A stretch of DNA of 53,261 bases from JAMOAD01 sp023621955 (GTDB taxonomy: Bacteria; Acidobacteriota; Aminicenantia; JAMOAD01): positions 1 to 53,261 of the forward strand of contig DAONEM010000013.1 in NCBI GenBank assembly GCA_035403085.1, written 5' to 3'. The notes under the pieces were generated by a model. The model saw only the letters and a list, made by a program, of their open reading frames with translations, was not told the DNA's origin and ran no database searches. Position numbers and translations under genes: made by a program. Shown one piece after another: positions 39,009 to 49,521 of the stretch (its first letter is position 1; the number at the start of each line of letters is the position of its first letter).

Positions 39009-41000
39009 ATGGGCATAGCCGCTGACATCATCCTTCTCGTGCTCGGGGCCTTCTTCATGGGGCTTCTCTTCCAGAGGTTCGGACAACCGTTGATTCTGGG
39101 CTACATCCTGGCGGGCTTCCTCCTCGGCCCTCACACCGGAGGCGTGACCGTTTCCAACGCCCACCAGATAGACCTTTTGGCGGAGATCGGGGTCGCCCTT
39201 CTGCTCTTCGCCTTGGGCCTGGAATTCTCTTTCAAGGATCTGAAACCCGTCAAGAAGATCGCCCTCCTGGGAACCCCTCTCCAGATCCTTCTCACGGTTC
39301 TCCTGGGCCTTCTCATCGGTCGCTGGACCGGATTGGACCTCCGCTCTTCTCTTTGGCTCGGATCGGCGGTCTCCCTCTCCAGCACCATGGTCACCCTCAA
39401 GACCCTGGAAAACAGGGGATGGATGGGCACTCTTTCGAGCAAGGTGATGCTGGGAATCTTGATCGTCCAGGACCTGGCGGTTGTTCCGATGATGATCCTT
39501 CTCCCCAAACTGAGTAACCCTCTGGTCGGGCTCCCGGACATGGGCCTGGCCGCCCTGAAGGCGGCCGCCTTTCTGACGGCCCTCTTCTTCCTGGGAACGA
39601 AGGCTCTCCCAAGGCTCATGGGGCACATCGCCCGCCTGGGTTCCCGGGAGCTCTTCCTCTTGGCCATCACGGCGATCGGTTTGGGAATCGGCTACGCCAC
39701 CTACCTCATCGGACTCTCCTTCGCTTTCGGCGCCTTCGCCGCCGGCATGATCTTGAGCGAATCCGACTACGGCCACAAGGCTTTAAGCGACATCCTCCCC
39801 CTCCGAGACCTCTTCGGGCTCCTCTTCTTCTCCTCTGTAGGAATGCTCTTGGATCCCCGCTTTCTCTGGGAGCACCTTGGACAAATCTCCCTCCTCCTTC
39901 TCCTGGTCGGTATTGGCAAAGGGTTGATCTTCGCCGGTTTAGCCAAGCTCTTCCACTACCGGAACATCATTCCCCTCGCCCTCGGCCTAGGGCTCTTTCA
40001 GGTCGGGGAGTTCTCCTTCGTCCTCGGCAGGGTCGGCCTTACGACGAAGGCCATCGACCTCCGCCTCTACTCTCTCATCCTCTCCACCGCCGTTCTCTCC
40101 ATGGTGATCACCCCCTCGGTTTCCGGGCTGGCGGGGAGACTCTACTCCCTCAGGAAGAGATGGTTCCACCACGAGCCCCTGGAGGCCTCCCACATCCCCC
40201 GTTCGGGGCTCCATGACCATGTCATCATCGCCGGAGGGGGAAGGGTCGGCTTCCAGATCGCCAAGATTTTTCACCGCCTCGGGATTCCCTTCGTCATCAT
40301 CGAGCTGGACTACCACAGGGTTGAACAGATCAAGAGGGCGGAGATGCCCATCATCTTTGGCGACGCCGCTCAGGAGGTGGTCTTGAGCGTTGCCAAGGTT
40401 CATCGGTCCTCGCTCCTGGTCTTAACCGCTCCGGGCCTGGTCAACGCCAGAGCGGTCAGCCTCCAGGCCCGAAGAATGAACCCCAAGATTGAGATCGTCG
40501 CCCGCTGTTCCGGACCGGAATCCTTCGAGTTCATGCGGGAGCTGGGTATCGTTGAGGCGGTTCTTCCGGAGTTCGAGGCCAGCCTGGAGTTGGCGCGGCA
40601 GGCTCTCCTCCGGTTACGGGTCCCCCCGACGGAGATCCGCAAGCATACCGAGCGGATAAGACATGAGCTCTACGCCCAGGGCCGACGGGAGGAGAAAGAG
40701 TACCGTATCCTCTCCCACATGAGCGAGGCGGAGCAGCAGTTCGACCTTCAATGGCTCTTCCTGACGGAGAATAGCCCCCTGGTCTTCCAATCCATCGGCG
40801 ACTTGGGAATCCGCAAGAAGATGGGAGTCTCCGTCGTCGGTGTCGTGCGCAACGAGAAACTTCTCCCCAACCCGGACGCCGATTTTCTCTTCCTCCCCAA
40901 CGACCTGATCGCCTTCATTGGAAACGAGAAGAACCGCGAGGAGTTCTGCCTCTTAGCCACCTCGGCCCCTTGCCCCCAAACCGGAGAGCCCCTGGTCTGA
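39009..41000 (+). CDS. Kef-type cation:proton antiporter with TrkA domains
   Basis: A 663-aa CPA2 antiporter. About twelve helices (1-375) carry family blocks FGQPLILGYILAGFLLGP and FSFAFGAFAAGMILSESDY, with LSSTMVTLKTLE in the middle. A TrkA-N (RCK) domain follows from ~400 (HVIIAGGGRVGFQIAKIF, ending with the ELD acidic residue that binds NAD-type ligands), then a TrkA-C domain (~575-650). It probably exchanges K+ or Na+ for protons under nucleotide control. No KefF/KefG partner gene is adjacent. Confidence 0.92.
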   Translation: MGIAADIILLVLGAFFMGLLFQRFGQPLILGYILAGFLLGPHTGGVTVSNAHQIDLLAEIGVALLLFALGLEFSFKDLKPVKKIALLGTPLQILLTVLLGLLIGRWTGLDLRSSLWLGSAVSLSSTMVTLKTLENRGWMGTLSSKVMLGILIVQDLAVVPMMILLPKLSNPLVGLPDMGLAALKAAAFLTALFFLGTKALPRLMGHIARLGSRELFLLAITAIGLGIGYATYLIGLSFAFGAFAAGMILSESDYGHKALSDILPLRDLFGLLFFSSVGMLLDPRFLWEHLGQISLLLLLVGIGKGLIFAGLAKLFHYRNIIPLALGLGLFQVGEFSFVLGRVGLTTKAIDLRLYSLILSTAVLSMVITPSVSGLAGRLYSLRKRWFHHEPLEASHIPRSGLHDHVIIAGGGRVGFQIAKIFHRLGIPFVIIELDYHRVEQIKRAEMPIIFGDAAQEVVLSVAKVHRSSLLVLTAPGLVNARAVSLQARRMNPKIEIVARCSGPESFEFMRELGIVEAVLPEFEASLELARQALLRLRVPPTEIRKHTERIRHELYAQGRREEKEYRILSHMSEAEQQFDLQWLFLTENSPLVFQSIGDLGIRKKMGVSVVGVVRNEKLLPNPDADFLFLPNDLIAFIGNEKNREEFCLLATSAPCPQTGEPLV

Positions 41001-41076
41001 CCGGAAGAGCCGCTCCAGGAAAGGACCGGACCGATAGAGGGAAGGCAAGGGAGAGGGACCTCTCCTGAACCACCGC

Positions 41077-41535
41077 CTAAAGTCTCCCCTCCATGGCCCC
41101 GCGAAGAGCAGGAAGAAGGGCTTCCGCCGTTGGTTCTTCCGTCGGCAGGACGGCCCCAGGGAGAAAGGTTCTCTTGGCCCATTGGAAGAGAGCCGGGCCG
41201 TCTACGGCCTCCCCTTCTCCCCCATGGGCCCTCCAATATTCGCGAAGGAGCCACCCGGTCCGGGGGAAGAGGTGAAAGTGTAGCTGGGAATCCACTTCGC
41301 AGAAGGAGAGGATGTAGACCCTCTCGGGGGCGACGATCAGGTCGATCGCCCGGACCGCCCGGGAGATCATCGCGCCCAGAGCGGAGGACTCCTGAGGGGT
41401 CAGCCCTCCGGCCCCCTCCCTCTTGCCCTTCATCCGAAGGACCAGGTATCCAGGGATTCCACACTCTTCACTCCCCTGGAGAAGGAAGTGGGAGTCCTCA
41501 TAAACAGTCGTTTCCGCGGGTCGGTTCTCTTCCAT
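41077..41535 (-). CDS. HIT-like nucleotide-binding protein
   Basis: A 152-aa protein of the HIT superfamily. The core reads SQLHFHLFPRT; compared with the usual HxHxH it is QxHxHxxPR, so the first histidine is Gln while the nucleophile and neighbour remain. Family members hydrolyse or transfer nucleotides such as Ap4A. Start at ATG 41535, with AGGAGA about 6 bases upstream; a longer frame to 41733 would overlap the DUF1848 gene and lacks domain support. It lies 107 bases after the DUF1848 gene. Confidence 0.75.
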   Translation of the reverse strand: MEENRPAETTVYEDSHFLLQGSEECGIPGYLVLRMKGKREGAGGLTPQESSALGAMISRAVRAIDLIVAPERVYILSFCEVDSQLHFHLFPRTGWLLREYWRAHGGEGEAVDGPALFQWAKRTFLPGAVLPTEEPTAEALLPALRGAMEGRL

Positions 41536-41642
41536 GATCTCTCTCCTGGTTTCTCTGTTCCCCTCCCCATAGTAGACCGGGGCCTCCTCTTTTTCAACCC
41601 CTCCCTTGGGGAAGGCCGGTCCCCCGCTCCCGCGCCATCGGG

Positions 41643-42497
41643 TCAGGTCTTGAGAGAGCCGTAACAGTAGAGACAGGGTCGCGGGCATCCGGGGGCATAG
41701 GAGCCGATCTCTACGGCTTGGGAGCATAGGCACTCCCGCCTCTGCCCAGGATCTTTGGAGGTCGGTCCCCGAAGGCCCTGGGGATGAAGGGTGTTGAAGA
41801 GATCCCCGTCAAGGCAACGGGAAGAGGAGACATTTTCCACCCCCTCCCGGGGCTGGGCGCAGGAGAGGAGGGTCACACCCCGACCACCGGCCATGGTCGC
41901 CAGGGTCTTCAGCGTCGAGAGCTCCTCTTCCGGGCTGGGAAAGACCCACTCCATCCCCGCCTTGGAAAAACGCCTCTTCCCTCGGCTGTAAGGCTGGGCG
42001 AAGCTGAAGACGATGGCCCGGATCCCCAGAGAACAAGCCTGGTCGAGGAGGGTCGGGAAGAACTCCAGGTTCGAACGGAGCGGCGCTCCCGGCCCTTTCC
42101 TGTAGAAGAGAACCGGGTCGAAGCGGAGGCGGACCCTCTCGGGACCGTAGAGGGAGACCAAGGCACGGAGTTGTTCCAGGGCTTGAGATGGGGAAGGAAC
42201 CGAGGGTTCTACCTCCCCTCCCCCCAGACCGGTGATGGTGAAGAGGAAGAAGAGGTTCTGATACCCTTCCACACGTCGGCGAAGGGAGAACCTGTCCGCC
42301 AGGAGGGGCTCGAAGTTTTTCGACCAGAGGGCCAGCGTATGAACCCTCCGGGGGTTGAGGTCAACGGAAGTGAGGCGGCCGAAAGGCCCCCTCACTTCCG
42401 CTCTTTCTGCGCCCAGCATCCCGGAGAGCTGCTCCGGAAACCAGGCCGTCAGATCGGTCCGCCTGGAGGCGGAGACGATCCTTAAGGGTTCGTTCAC
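41643..42497 (-). CDS. DUF1848 family protein with a cysteine-rich C-terminus
   Basis: A 284-aa protein of DUF1848. It begins RIVSASRRTDLTAWFPEQL, continues with TLALWSKNFEPLL (family: FWTKNP) and RLRFDPVLFY (RYDPI), and ends in CLCSQAVEIGSYAPGCPRPCLYCYG, whose cysteine pattern (C-x-C ... C-x3-C-x2-C) suggests an Fe-S cluster. The TIM-barrel-like family is related to radical-SAM spore-photoproduct-lyase-type proteins, but activity is unproven. The GTG start overlaps the stop of the lipoprotein gene (GTGA). Confidence 0.82.
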   Translation of the reverse strand: MNEPLRIVSASRRTDLTAWFPEQLSGMLGAERAEVRGPFGRLTSVDLNPRRVHTLALWSKNFEPLLADRFSLRRRVEGYQNLFFLFTITGLGGGEVEPSVPSPSQALEQLRALVSLYGPERVRLRFDPVLFYRKGPGAPLRSNLEFFPTLLDQACSLGIRAIVFSFAQPYSRGKRRFSKAGMEWVFPSPEEELSTLKTLATMAGGRGVTLLSCAQPREGVENVSSSRCLDGDLFNTLHPQGLRGPTSKDPGQRRECLCSQAVEIGSYAPGCPRPCLYCYGSLKT

Positions 42498-43363
42498 TCC
42501 ACCGGTTTCAGGTAGAGCATGAAGACTTGAACTCCCACTTCCCGGTTGTCGTTGCCGCCCCGGGCCTTGGAGGGAATCCAGGTCTTATCGGTTCCGACGG
42601 TGAGTTTGATCTCCTCGGCGTCACCCATATCCTCTTTCTTCAGATCGTAGATCCGTTCAAAGTGGCCGAACTCGGGAACAAACTCTTCCAGAACTTTGTC
42701 CCCCAGCTTGACGATAACCTTCTGATCCTGGTAGACGCTCTTGTCCACTCCGGCGAAAAGGTAGAGCCGCAGATTCTTCTGAACGTTTTCGATGATCGCG
42801 GAAGCCTCTTGGCTCGTCCATCGCCAGGAATCGCGGATGCCCAAGCCGGTCTTCTCTTCCGGATACCAACCCTCTCCGAAGGTGATCTCCGGATAATCGG
42901 GGGGGAGAGGGGTGAACTCGAGTTTCTTCTGAAAGAGGGGGATCTTAGACTCTTTGGACCCCGGCTTATAGAGACCCACCGTAAAGGTCACCTCCTCCTT
43001 TCCGGAGAAGTCGGGGTCAAACTCGTCGATAAAGTCGGGGATGAAGATGTTCTTGTGGGTGTAAGTAAACTTGCCGCCCTTTTTCCAGCTCTCGATATCC
43101 CCCGGGAGATCGTGGTCATCCTGGGCCAGCATGATCTTCTTGGCCCCCCACCAGAAGTGGACATAGACCTTATAGTCCGGGCTGTAAGGAATGACCTTAT
43201 CCTTCAGGTCCCACTGGTAGGTAACATCCGTGAGAGTGTGGTTGTAGAAGGGGGCACTGAAAGAGACGTTCATGTCTATCCCCGGGTTGGAAACCTTTTT
43301 CTTGCCACAGGAGACAAATATGAAGGCCATGGCCATCACTAGGGCCAAGATTCTTTTATTCAT
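42494..43363 (-). CDS. Lipoprotein of unknown function (289 aa)
   Basis: A 289-aa lipoprotein: MNKRILALVMAMAFIFVSC with lipobox Cys19, then KKKVSNPG. The body appears rich in beta strands and aromatic residues (VYVHFWWGAKKIMLAQDDHD, FTVGLYKPGSKESKIP) and may be two immunoglobulin-like domains; I do not recognise the family. ATG 43363 follows AGGAGG by 4 bases and its own promoter lies just upstream. The stop overlaps the DUF1848 gene start. Confidence 0.75.
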   Translation of the reverse strand: MNKRILALVMAMAFIFVSCGKKKVSNPGIDMNVSFSAPFYNHTLTDVTYQWDLKDKVIPYSPDYKVYVHFWWGAKKIMLAQDDHDLPGDIESWKKGGKFTYTHKNIFIPDFIDEFDPDFSGKEEVTFTVGLYKPGSKESKIPLFQKKLEFTPLPPDYPEITFGEGWYPEEKTGLGIRDSWRWTSQEASAIIENVQKNLRLYLFAGVDKSVYQDQKVIVKLGDKVLEEFVPEFGHFERIYDLKKEDMGDAEEIKLTVGTDKTWIPSKARGGNDNREVGVQVFMLYLKPVE

Positions 43364-43390
43364 TCTTCCTCCTCTGTTCTTTTCACCGAT

Positions 43391-43419
43391 AATATAGCCT
43401 TTTTCAAGGGTCAAGGCAA
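43391..43419 (-). promoter_or_regulatory. Promoter of the lipoprotein-DUF1848 pair
   Basis: Minus-strand TTGCCT (43414-43419), a 17-base spacer and TATATT (43391-43396). It fits in the short gap after hutU, so the lipoprotein gene can be expressed apart from hutU. Transcription should start near 43384. Confidence 0.65.
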
Positions 43420-43427
43420 ACGGAAAC

Positions 43428-45080
<1,653 letters not shown>

Positions 45081-45141
45081 CCTATTCCTCCTCTCTTCCA
45101 CTAAGTTTCTAGGCCATTTCCATGGGTTCGCTTCCTCGCGG

Positions 45142-45351
45142 TCACCCCTGTGAGAGAGTCTTGAACAAGACCAAGAGAACGACCCCCAGCAGAACCGCGC
45201 CGCATCCGAGAAGACGGAGGGTTTCGCTCTTCACCTCGGCGACCCGGAGGGCATACTCGCGGATCTTGCGGGGAAAGAGCATGTAAACGATCCCTTCGAC
45301 CAGACACAGAAAGGCGATACCGAAGAGGAGGAGTTCACCATGGAAAACCAT
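45142..45351 (-). CDS. DUF2065 small membrane protein (69 aa)
   Basis: A 69-aa protein of the YjeT/DUF2065 type: two membrane helices (about 6-26 and 47-65) joined by a short basic loop, with LVEGIVYMLFPRKIREYALR and the second helix LLGCGAVLLGVVLLVLF. Function is unknown. There is no SD; a CATAAT -10 box ends five bases before ATG, so the message may be leaderless. hutU lies 61 bases downstream and may be read from this promoter. Confidence 0.8.
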   Translation of the reverse strand: MVFHGELLLFGIAFLCLVEGIVYMLFPRKIREYALRVAEVKSETLRLLGCGAVLLGVVLLVLFKTLSQG

Positions 45352-45356
45352 GGTAG

Positions 45357-45385
45357 ATTATGACAAAAAGGGGGTGGAAAAGCAA
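45357..45385 (-). promoter_or_regulatory. Promoter of the DUF2065 gene, predicted leaderless transcript
   Basis: Minus-strand TTGCTT (45380-45385), a 17-base spacer and CATAAT (45357-45362), followed by only five bases and the ATG at 45351. The start of transcription would fall on the start codon. Confidence 0.6.
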
Positions 45386-45402
45386 GGCCGACGGGCTTGG
45401 GC

Positions 45403-46368
45403 CTAAAGGTCGTCCTCGAAGGAGAGGTCCGGTCGGAGGGCGTAGAGGCGGACCCCAGGGAGCTTGTCCAGGAAGGCCTTCACCCTCCCGGGCTCGACAC
45501 CCGAAAAGGCCGTGGCCAAGGCGTCGGCCTTGATACAGCTCTCGGCCTCCACGGTCATGCTGGTCCAGAAAGGGAAAGGATACCCAGTGAAGGGGGAGAG
45601 GAGGTGGTGGTACCTACGGCCTTCCCAGAGGAAGAAGCGCTGGTAGTCTCCAGAGGTGGCCACGGCCTTTCCGGAGAGGGAGAGGACTCGGAGAATCCCT
45701 TCACCCCGGGGGTTCTGAACCCCCACCCTCCAAGGTTCCCCTCCGGGGTTTTTCCCCTCCGCCCAAAGGTCTCCTCCGGCGTTGATCAGGAAATCCTTCA
45801 CCCCTGCCCGGCGGAAGAGATCCCTGGCCCTGTCTACGGCGTATCCCTTGGCGATTCCCCCCAGATCGATTCCCATCCCTTCGGGAAGGAAGAGCCTCCT
45901 ACCCTCCAGAACAACCCTCTTGTAGGAGACTCTCTTCAAGGTCTCCAGAACCCTCTCCCTCCCGGGGGGAGGACGGTCCCCGCTCTTGCCCTGAAAGCCC
46001 CAGAGGTCCACGAGGGGCTTGACGGTCACATCGAAACGCCCCTCCGAGAGGCGCGAGTAGAGAAGGGCTTGGGAGAGAAGATAGGCGCTCTCCCCGTCCA
46101 GCTCCATGGCCGCCCCGGCCCCCCGGTTGATCCGAGAGGTCGCGCTCGTGGAGAGAGAGGGGGAATATTTGGCGTAGAGCCGTTCAAACTCACGCTTCAC
46201 CATCCCTTCAACCTCAGGCTCTTCCCCCCGGTATTGAACCTCCACGACCGTGTCCATGGTGAAGAAGGTGAAAGAAGAGAATCCTGAATTTTCCGCCTTC
46301 TCGGATTTCTTGGGAGAACAGCAAAAGGAGAGCGCGATCAGAAGGAGGAGGAGCAGGCCCCGTCTCAT
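45403..46368 (-). CDS. apbE: FAD:protein FMN transferase (ApbE), lipoprotein
   Basis: A 321-aa lipoprotein (lipobox Cys16/17 in LSFCC). ApbE proteins use FAD to attach FMN to Ser/Thr of target proteins such as Rnf and Nqr subunits. Visible motifs are TMDTVVEVQYRG, GIDLGGIAKGYAVDRA, FLINAGGDLWAEG and the metal site SCIKADALATAFSGV. Its ATG overlaps the stop of the PilB-like gene. No rnf or nqr gene is in the window, so its target lies elsewhere. Confidence 0.95.
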   Translation of the reverse strand: MRRGLLLLLLIALSFCCSPKKSEKAENSGFSSFTFFTMDTVVEVQYRGEEPEVEGMVKREFERLYAKYSPSLSTSATSRINRGAGAAMELDGESAYLLSQALLYSRLSEGRFDVTVKPLVDLWGFQGKSGDRPPPGRERVLETLKRVSYKRVVLEGRRLFLPEGMGIDLGGIAKGYAVDRARDLFRRAGVKDFLINAGGDLWAEGKNPGGEPWRVGVQNPRGEGILRVLSLSGKAVATSGDYQRFFLWEGRRYHHLLSPFTGYPFPFWTSMTVEAESCIKADALATAFSGVEPGRVKAFLDKLPGVRLYALRPDLSFEDDL

Positions 46369-48188
46369 GAGAAGAAGCCCTGCTTGATCACCTCGTTCAC
46401 CGAAGTGACACCCCGGGAGAGGAGGGTCAGGGCGTTTTTGGCCAGGGGGATCATCCCCTCCGCCAAGGCGAGGTTCGAGATTTCCAGCTCCCCGGCGTCC
46501 TGCCTGAGCGCCGCCTTGATCTCGCCTGTCACCTTGAGGACTTCGTAGAGCGGGGTTCTCCCCTTGAAGCCGATCTGGTTGCATAGGGGGCACCCCTTCT
46601 CCCGATAAAATTCGTACATGGCCGAATCTTCCTCCGAGAGCTTCAGCTTGTAGATCAGGTCGAGGGTCGGCTTAACCCGGCTCTTGCACCGGTCGCAGAG
46701 GATCCGTACAAGCCTCTGGTTGATCACCAGGCGGAGGGAGTCGGCCATGGTCTCGTGGGAGATTCTGAGGTGCTCGCTGAGCTGGAGGACCGTCTTCGTG
46801 GAGGACTTGGCGTACATCTCGACGACGAAGAGGATGTTCTTGCTGAGCCGAAAGATCTCCGCGGCGACCTCGGGACTCTTCAGGTCGTGGAAGAAGACGA
46901 TGTCAGGCTCCATCCTGTAGATATCGTCCAGAAAGGCCTTCTCATCCTGCCCGTCCGTCGGCATCTGGGTCACTCCGACCACTCTCTTGGAGAGGTCTCT
47001 CTCGAAGCTCATGACCTTGCCCCGGTTCTGGGCGAAGTCCATGAGGGTGTAGATGAGGGAGGAGGAGTCGTTGAAGATCGGGGCGGAGACGACGACCACC
47101 CCCCGGCGCTCCTCGAAGGCCTCGGCGATATCCTTTCTCTCGTATTCGCTGAGGTGAAGCTTGATCAGAGGGCGTCCGAATTCGGCCAGGTCGGCGACCC
47201 TGATGGCCAGGTTCTCCCCTCCCGACGTGGCATGGACCGAGAACTTCAGGACATACTTACGGCCCTTGTAGTCCAGGGTCGTCTTGGAAGTCGCCGTCTG
47301 TCCGTGGATTCCGACAAAGCGCTTGACCCGTTCCAGGAAATCCTTCCGATCGTGGAGGGGAACCTCTTTGATCTTGAAGAGAGTCCCGTCGATCCTCAGG
47401 TTGAGCCTCAGCTTGCCCATCTCCTGTTCGAGGTAGATGTACTCGGCGCTCCTGTCCAGACCGTAGTGAAGAATCTCCAAGACTCTGTTCTTAATCTCCT
47501 TCTCCACGGGTTCAGAGGAGACTTGGCGCAACTTGAACGCCTGGATGAGACTCTTCAGCTTCTCGTCCATCTCCTTCTCGTCGGTCTGGTAGTAGATCAC
47601 CTCCGCGGAGAAGACTTCGGCCACGCGTTTGAGAACCTTCGGCATGTAGGGGTTGGCCATGGCGAGGTGAACGTAGAGCAGGTCGTTGATCTCCTCCTGG
47701 AAGAAAGGAACGATCTTGTACCGGAGGCAGCTCTCCAGACCAAGGGTCTCCACAAGTTTCATGTCGACGTTCTTATCCGCCAGGGTCGTCGAGGCCACCT
47801 TCTTCTGCCGAAGCAGGTACATGTCCCGTTCCTGCTCGGAGAGAAGGCCCATCTTCACGAGGATCTCCCCAAGTTTCTCCCCTGTCCTCTTCTGGATGTT
47901 CAAAGCCGCCAGGAGCTGCTCGGAAACGATCTTCCGTTCGGCGATCAAGATCTCCCCAAGCTTCTCTTTGATCGAGGTGAGTTTAACCCTCTCGATCTTC
48001 ATCTTCGGCGGACAGTTATCCCAAAACTTCTTCTTATACTCTTCCGGAGCGTTGCAGGAGCAGTTGAGGCAGTAGGGGCAGATCTTGCTCGGTTCCGGAT
48101 GACCGCACCAGGCGGCCTTGGGGGCATCGTACTCTCCAAGGCAGTACCAACATTCGACGATGAAATCCTCATCCCAGTTTTCGGCCAT
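46365..48188 (-). CDS. PilB/GspE-like protein with an N-terminal zinc finger and degenerate ATPase motifs
   Basis: A 607-aa relative of type IV pilus/type II secretion ATPases. Residues 13-59 hold eight cysteines (C13, C16, C28, C37, C40, C43, C45, C59), a probable zinc domain not found in normal PilB. Residues ~75-130 are a GspE-II/MshEN-like domain (LGEILIxER..., LGEILVKMGLLSEQE). The C-terminal ATPase fold is recognisable (SVHATSGGENLAIRV), but Walker A is APIFNDSSSLIY (369-380) with no Lys, Walker B reads DIVFFHDLKSPE, and the His box is lost. The C-terminal CDRC...CPLC metal site remains. It should not hydrolyse ATP normally. apbE overlaps it. Confidence 0.85.
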   Translation of the reverse strand: MAENWDEDFIVECWYCLGEYDAPKAAWCGHPEPSKICPYCLNCSCNAPEEYKKKFWDNCPPKMKIERVKLTSIKEKLGEILIAERKIVSEQLLAALNIQKRTGEKLGEILVKMGLLSEQERDMYLLRQKKVASTTLADKNVDMKLVETLGLESCLRYKIVPFFQEEINDLLYVHLAMANPYMPKVLKRVAEVFSAEVIYYQTDEKEMDEKLKSLIQAFKLRQVSSEPVEKEIKNRVLEILHYGLDRSAEYIYLEQEMGKLRLNLRIDGTLFKIKEVPLHDRKDFLERVKRFVGIHGQTATSKTTLDYKGRKYVLKFSVHATSGGENLAIRVADLAEFGRPLIKLHLSEYERKDIAEAFEERRGVVVVSAPIFNDSSSLIYTLMDFAQNRGKVMSFERDLSKRVVGVTQMPTDGQDEKAFLDDIYRMEPDIVFFHDLKSPEVAAEIFRLSKNILFVVEMYAKSSTKTVLQLSEHLRISHETMADSLRLVINQRLVRILCDRCKSRVKPTLDLIYKLKLSEEDSAMYEFYREKGCPLCNQIGFKGRTPLYEVLKVTGEIKAALRQDAGELEISNLALAEGMIPLAKNALTLLSRGVTSVNEVIKQGFFS

Positions 48189-48194
48189 AAAACC

Positions 48195-48223
48195 ATTCTA
48201 TCAGACTCCTTTTCCCCCTTCAA
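48195..48223 (-). promoter_or_regulatory. Promoter of the PilB-like gene, predicted leaderless transcript
   Basis: Minus-strand TTGAAG (48218-48223), a 17-base spacer and TAGAAT (48195-48200), with six bases before the ATG at 48188 and no SD. Confidence 0.55.
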
Positions 48224-48247
48224 CGACGCGGCGAAATCGGGTCTTTC

Positions 48248-48276
48248 TTGCCTTTTTCCCCTCACCTGGGTATACT
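48248..48276 (+). promoter_or_regulatory. Promoter of rlmN
   Basis: TTGCCT (48248-48253), a 17-base spacer and TATACT (48271-48276). Transcription should start near 48284, leaving a leader of about 100 bases with no recognised structure. It is divergent from the PilB-like gene promoter. Confidence 0.7.
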
Positions 48277-48386
48277 TTCATCCTCTCTCCCCCTGGGAGG
48301 ACGCGCTTTTCGACAAAACCCGAAAGAGTGTCCAACAGGAAGGGGAAAGATCGACGCGTAATTCAAAATTTCCAGAGGATATGAAA

Positions 48387-49460
48387 ATGTCGACTCCCTC
48401 GCTTCTCGGATTGTCCCTGCCCGCCTTGGAGGAGCTCCTCCGTCCTCTGGGGCTGAAGGCCTTCCAGGTAAGGCAGATCTACCGGTGGATGTACAACGCC
48501 CGCAGGCTCCAACCACGGGAGATGACCAACATCTCGAAAACCCTCAGGGAGACCCTGGAGAAGAGCTATTCCTGGGAGCCTCTGGTCCTGGAGAAGACGG
48601 CCCTCTCCCAGGACGGCAGCGAGAAGATGCTCTTCCGGCTCCCCGACGGTCACAGGGTGGAGACCGTGTACATCCCGGAGAAGGAACGCAAGACCTTCTG
48701 CCTCTCCACACAGGTGGGGTGCAAATTCCGATGCCGCTTCTGCCACACCGGCGCCATGGGGTTCAGGAGAAACCTGACCGGTCAGGAGATCGTCTTTCAA
48801 CTCCTCTTCGCCCTGAACAGGTACTCCCTTCCCCCCACCGAGAGGATCAACATCGTCTTCATGGGGATGGGAGAGCCTCTGGAGAACCTCCCGGCCCTCA
48901 AAGAGGCGCTTCCGGTCATCACCGACCCCGAGGGGATCGCGGTCTCCACAAGGCGGATCACCCTCTCCACCCTGGGAATCGCCGACAAGCTCGAGGAGTT
49001 CATCCGCCTCTTCCCGGCGGTCAAGATCGCCCTCTCCCTCCATTTTCCGACACCGGAGGGGCGGCTTCTCTATATGCCCGCCCAGAGGGTTCACCCGGTA
49101 GAGGAGAGCCTGGACCTTCTCCGTCGCCTCAAGGAGAGGCTCCGCCACAGAGTCACCTTCGAATACATCATGCTCCGTGGGGTCAACGACTCCTTGGAGG
49201 ACGCCCTGGCGCTGGAGAAGTTGACCCGGGGGATTCCCAGAAAGTTCAACCTCATCCCCTTCAACCCCTTTCCCGGCTCCCCTCTCCTCCCCTCATCGCC
49301 TGAGAAGGTGGACCTCTTCGCCGAGAGGCTTAGAAAATCGGGTTTTGTGGTGACCGTAAGGGAGAGCCGTGGACAGGACGTGCAGGCCTCCTGCGGCAAC
49401 CTCTTCGCCTTGGCCGAAGAGACCACCACCCTCGAAGAGGAGCGGCCGAAAGAGGGTTGA
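48387..49460 (+). CDS. rlmN: Dual-specificity RNA methyltransferase RlmN
   Basis: A 357-aa radical-SAM enzyme that makes 2-methyladenosine at 23S rRNA A2503 and tRNA A37. The Fe-S motif is C112-KFR-C116-RF-C119. The two mechanism cysteines can be placed: C105 (TFCLSTQVGC) and C336 (QASCGNL). The N-terminal domain has LKAFQVRQIYRWMY. I chose ATG 48387, which has AGAGGA 7 bases upstream, over an in-frame ATG two codons earlier. An open frame extends far upstream but is only the complement of the PilB-like gene. Confidence 0.96.
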   Translation: MSTPSLLGLSLPALEELLRPLGLKAFQVRQIYRWMYNARRLQPREMTNISKTLRETLEKSYSWEPLVLEKTALSQDGSEKMLFRLPDGHRVETVYIPEKERKTFCLSTQVGCKFRCRFCHTGAMGFRRNLTGQEIVFQLLFALNRYSLPPTERINIVFMGMGEPLENLPALKEALPVITDPEGIAVSTRRITLSTLGIADKLEEFIRLFPAVKIALSLHFPTPEGRLLYMPAQRVHPVEESLDLLRRLKERLRHRVTFEYIMLRGVNDSLEDALALEKLTRGIPRKFNLIPFNPFPGSPLLPSSPEKVDLFAERLRKSGFVVTVRESRGQDVQASCGNLFALAEETTTLEEERPKEG

Positions 49461-49521
49461 AGGAGAAGAGCTCCTCCAAAGCCTTAGAACAGGCCTGGGA
49501 AACCCCTCTCCCGAATCCGAC

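Noticed and set aside
41536..41733. Longer HIT protein of 218 aa
   Set aside because: The extra 66 residues overlap the DUF1848 gene and lack family similarity; ATG 41535 has an SD.
46755..48386. Upstream extension of rlmN to a 901-aa protein
   Set aside because: This part is the exact complement of the PilB-like gene, shows no protein family, and RlmN has a normal start with an SD at 48387.
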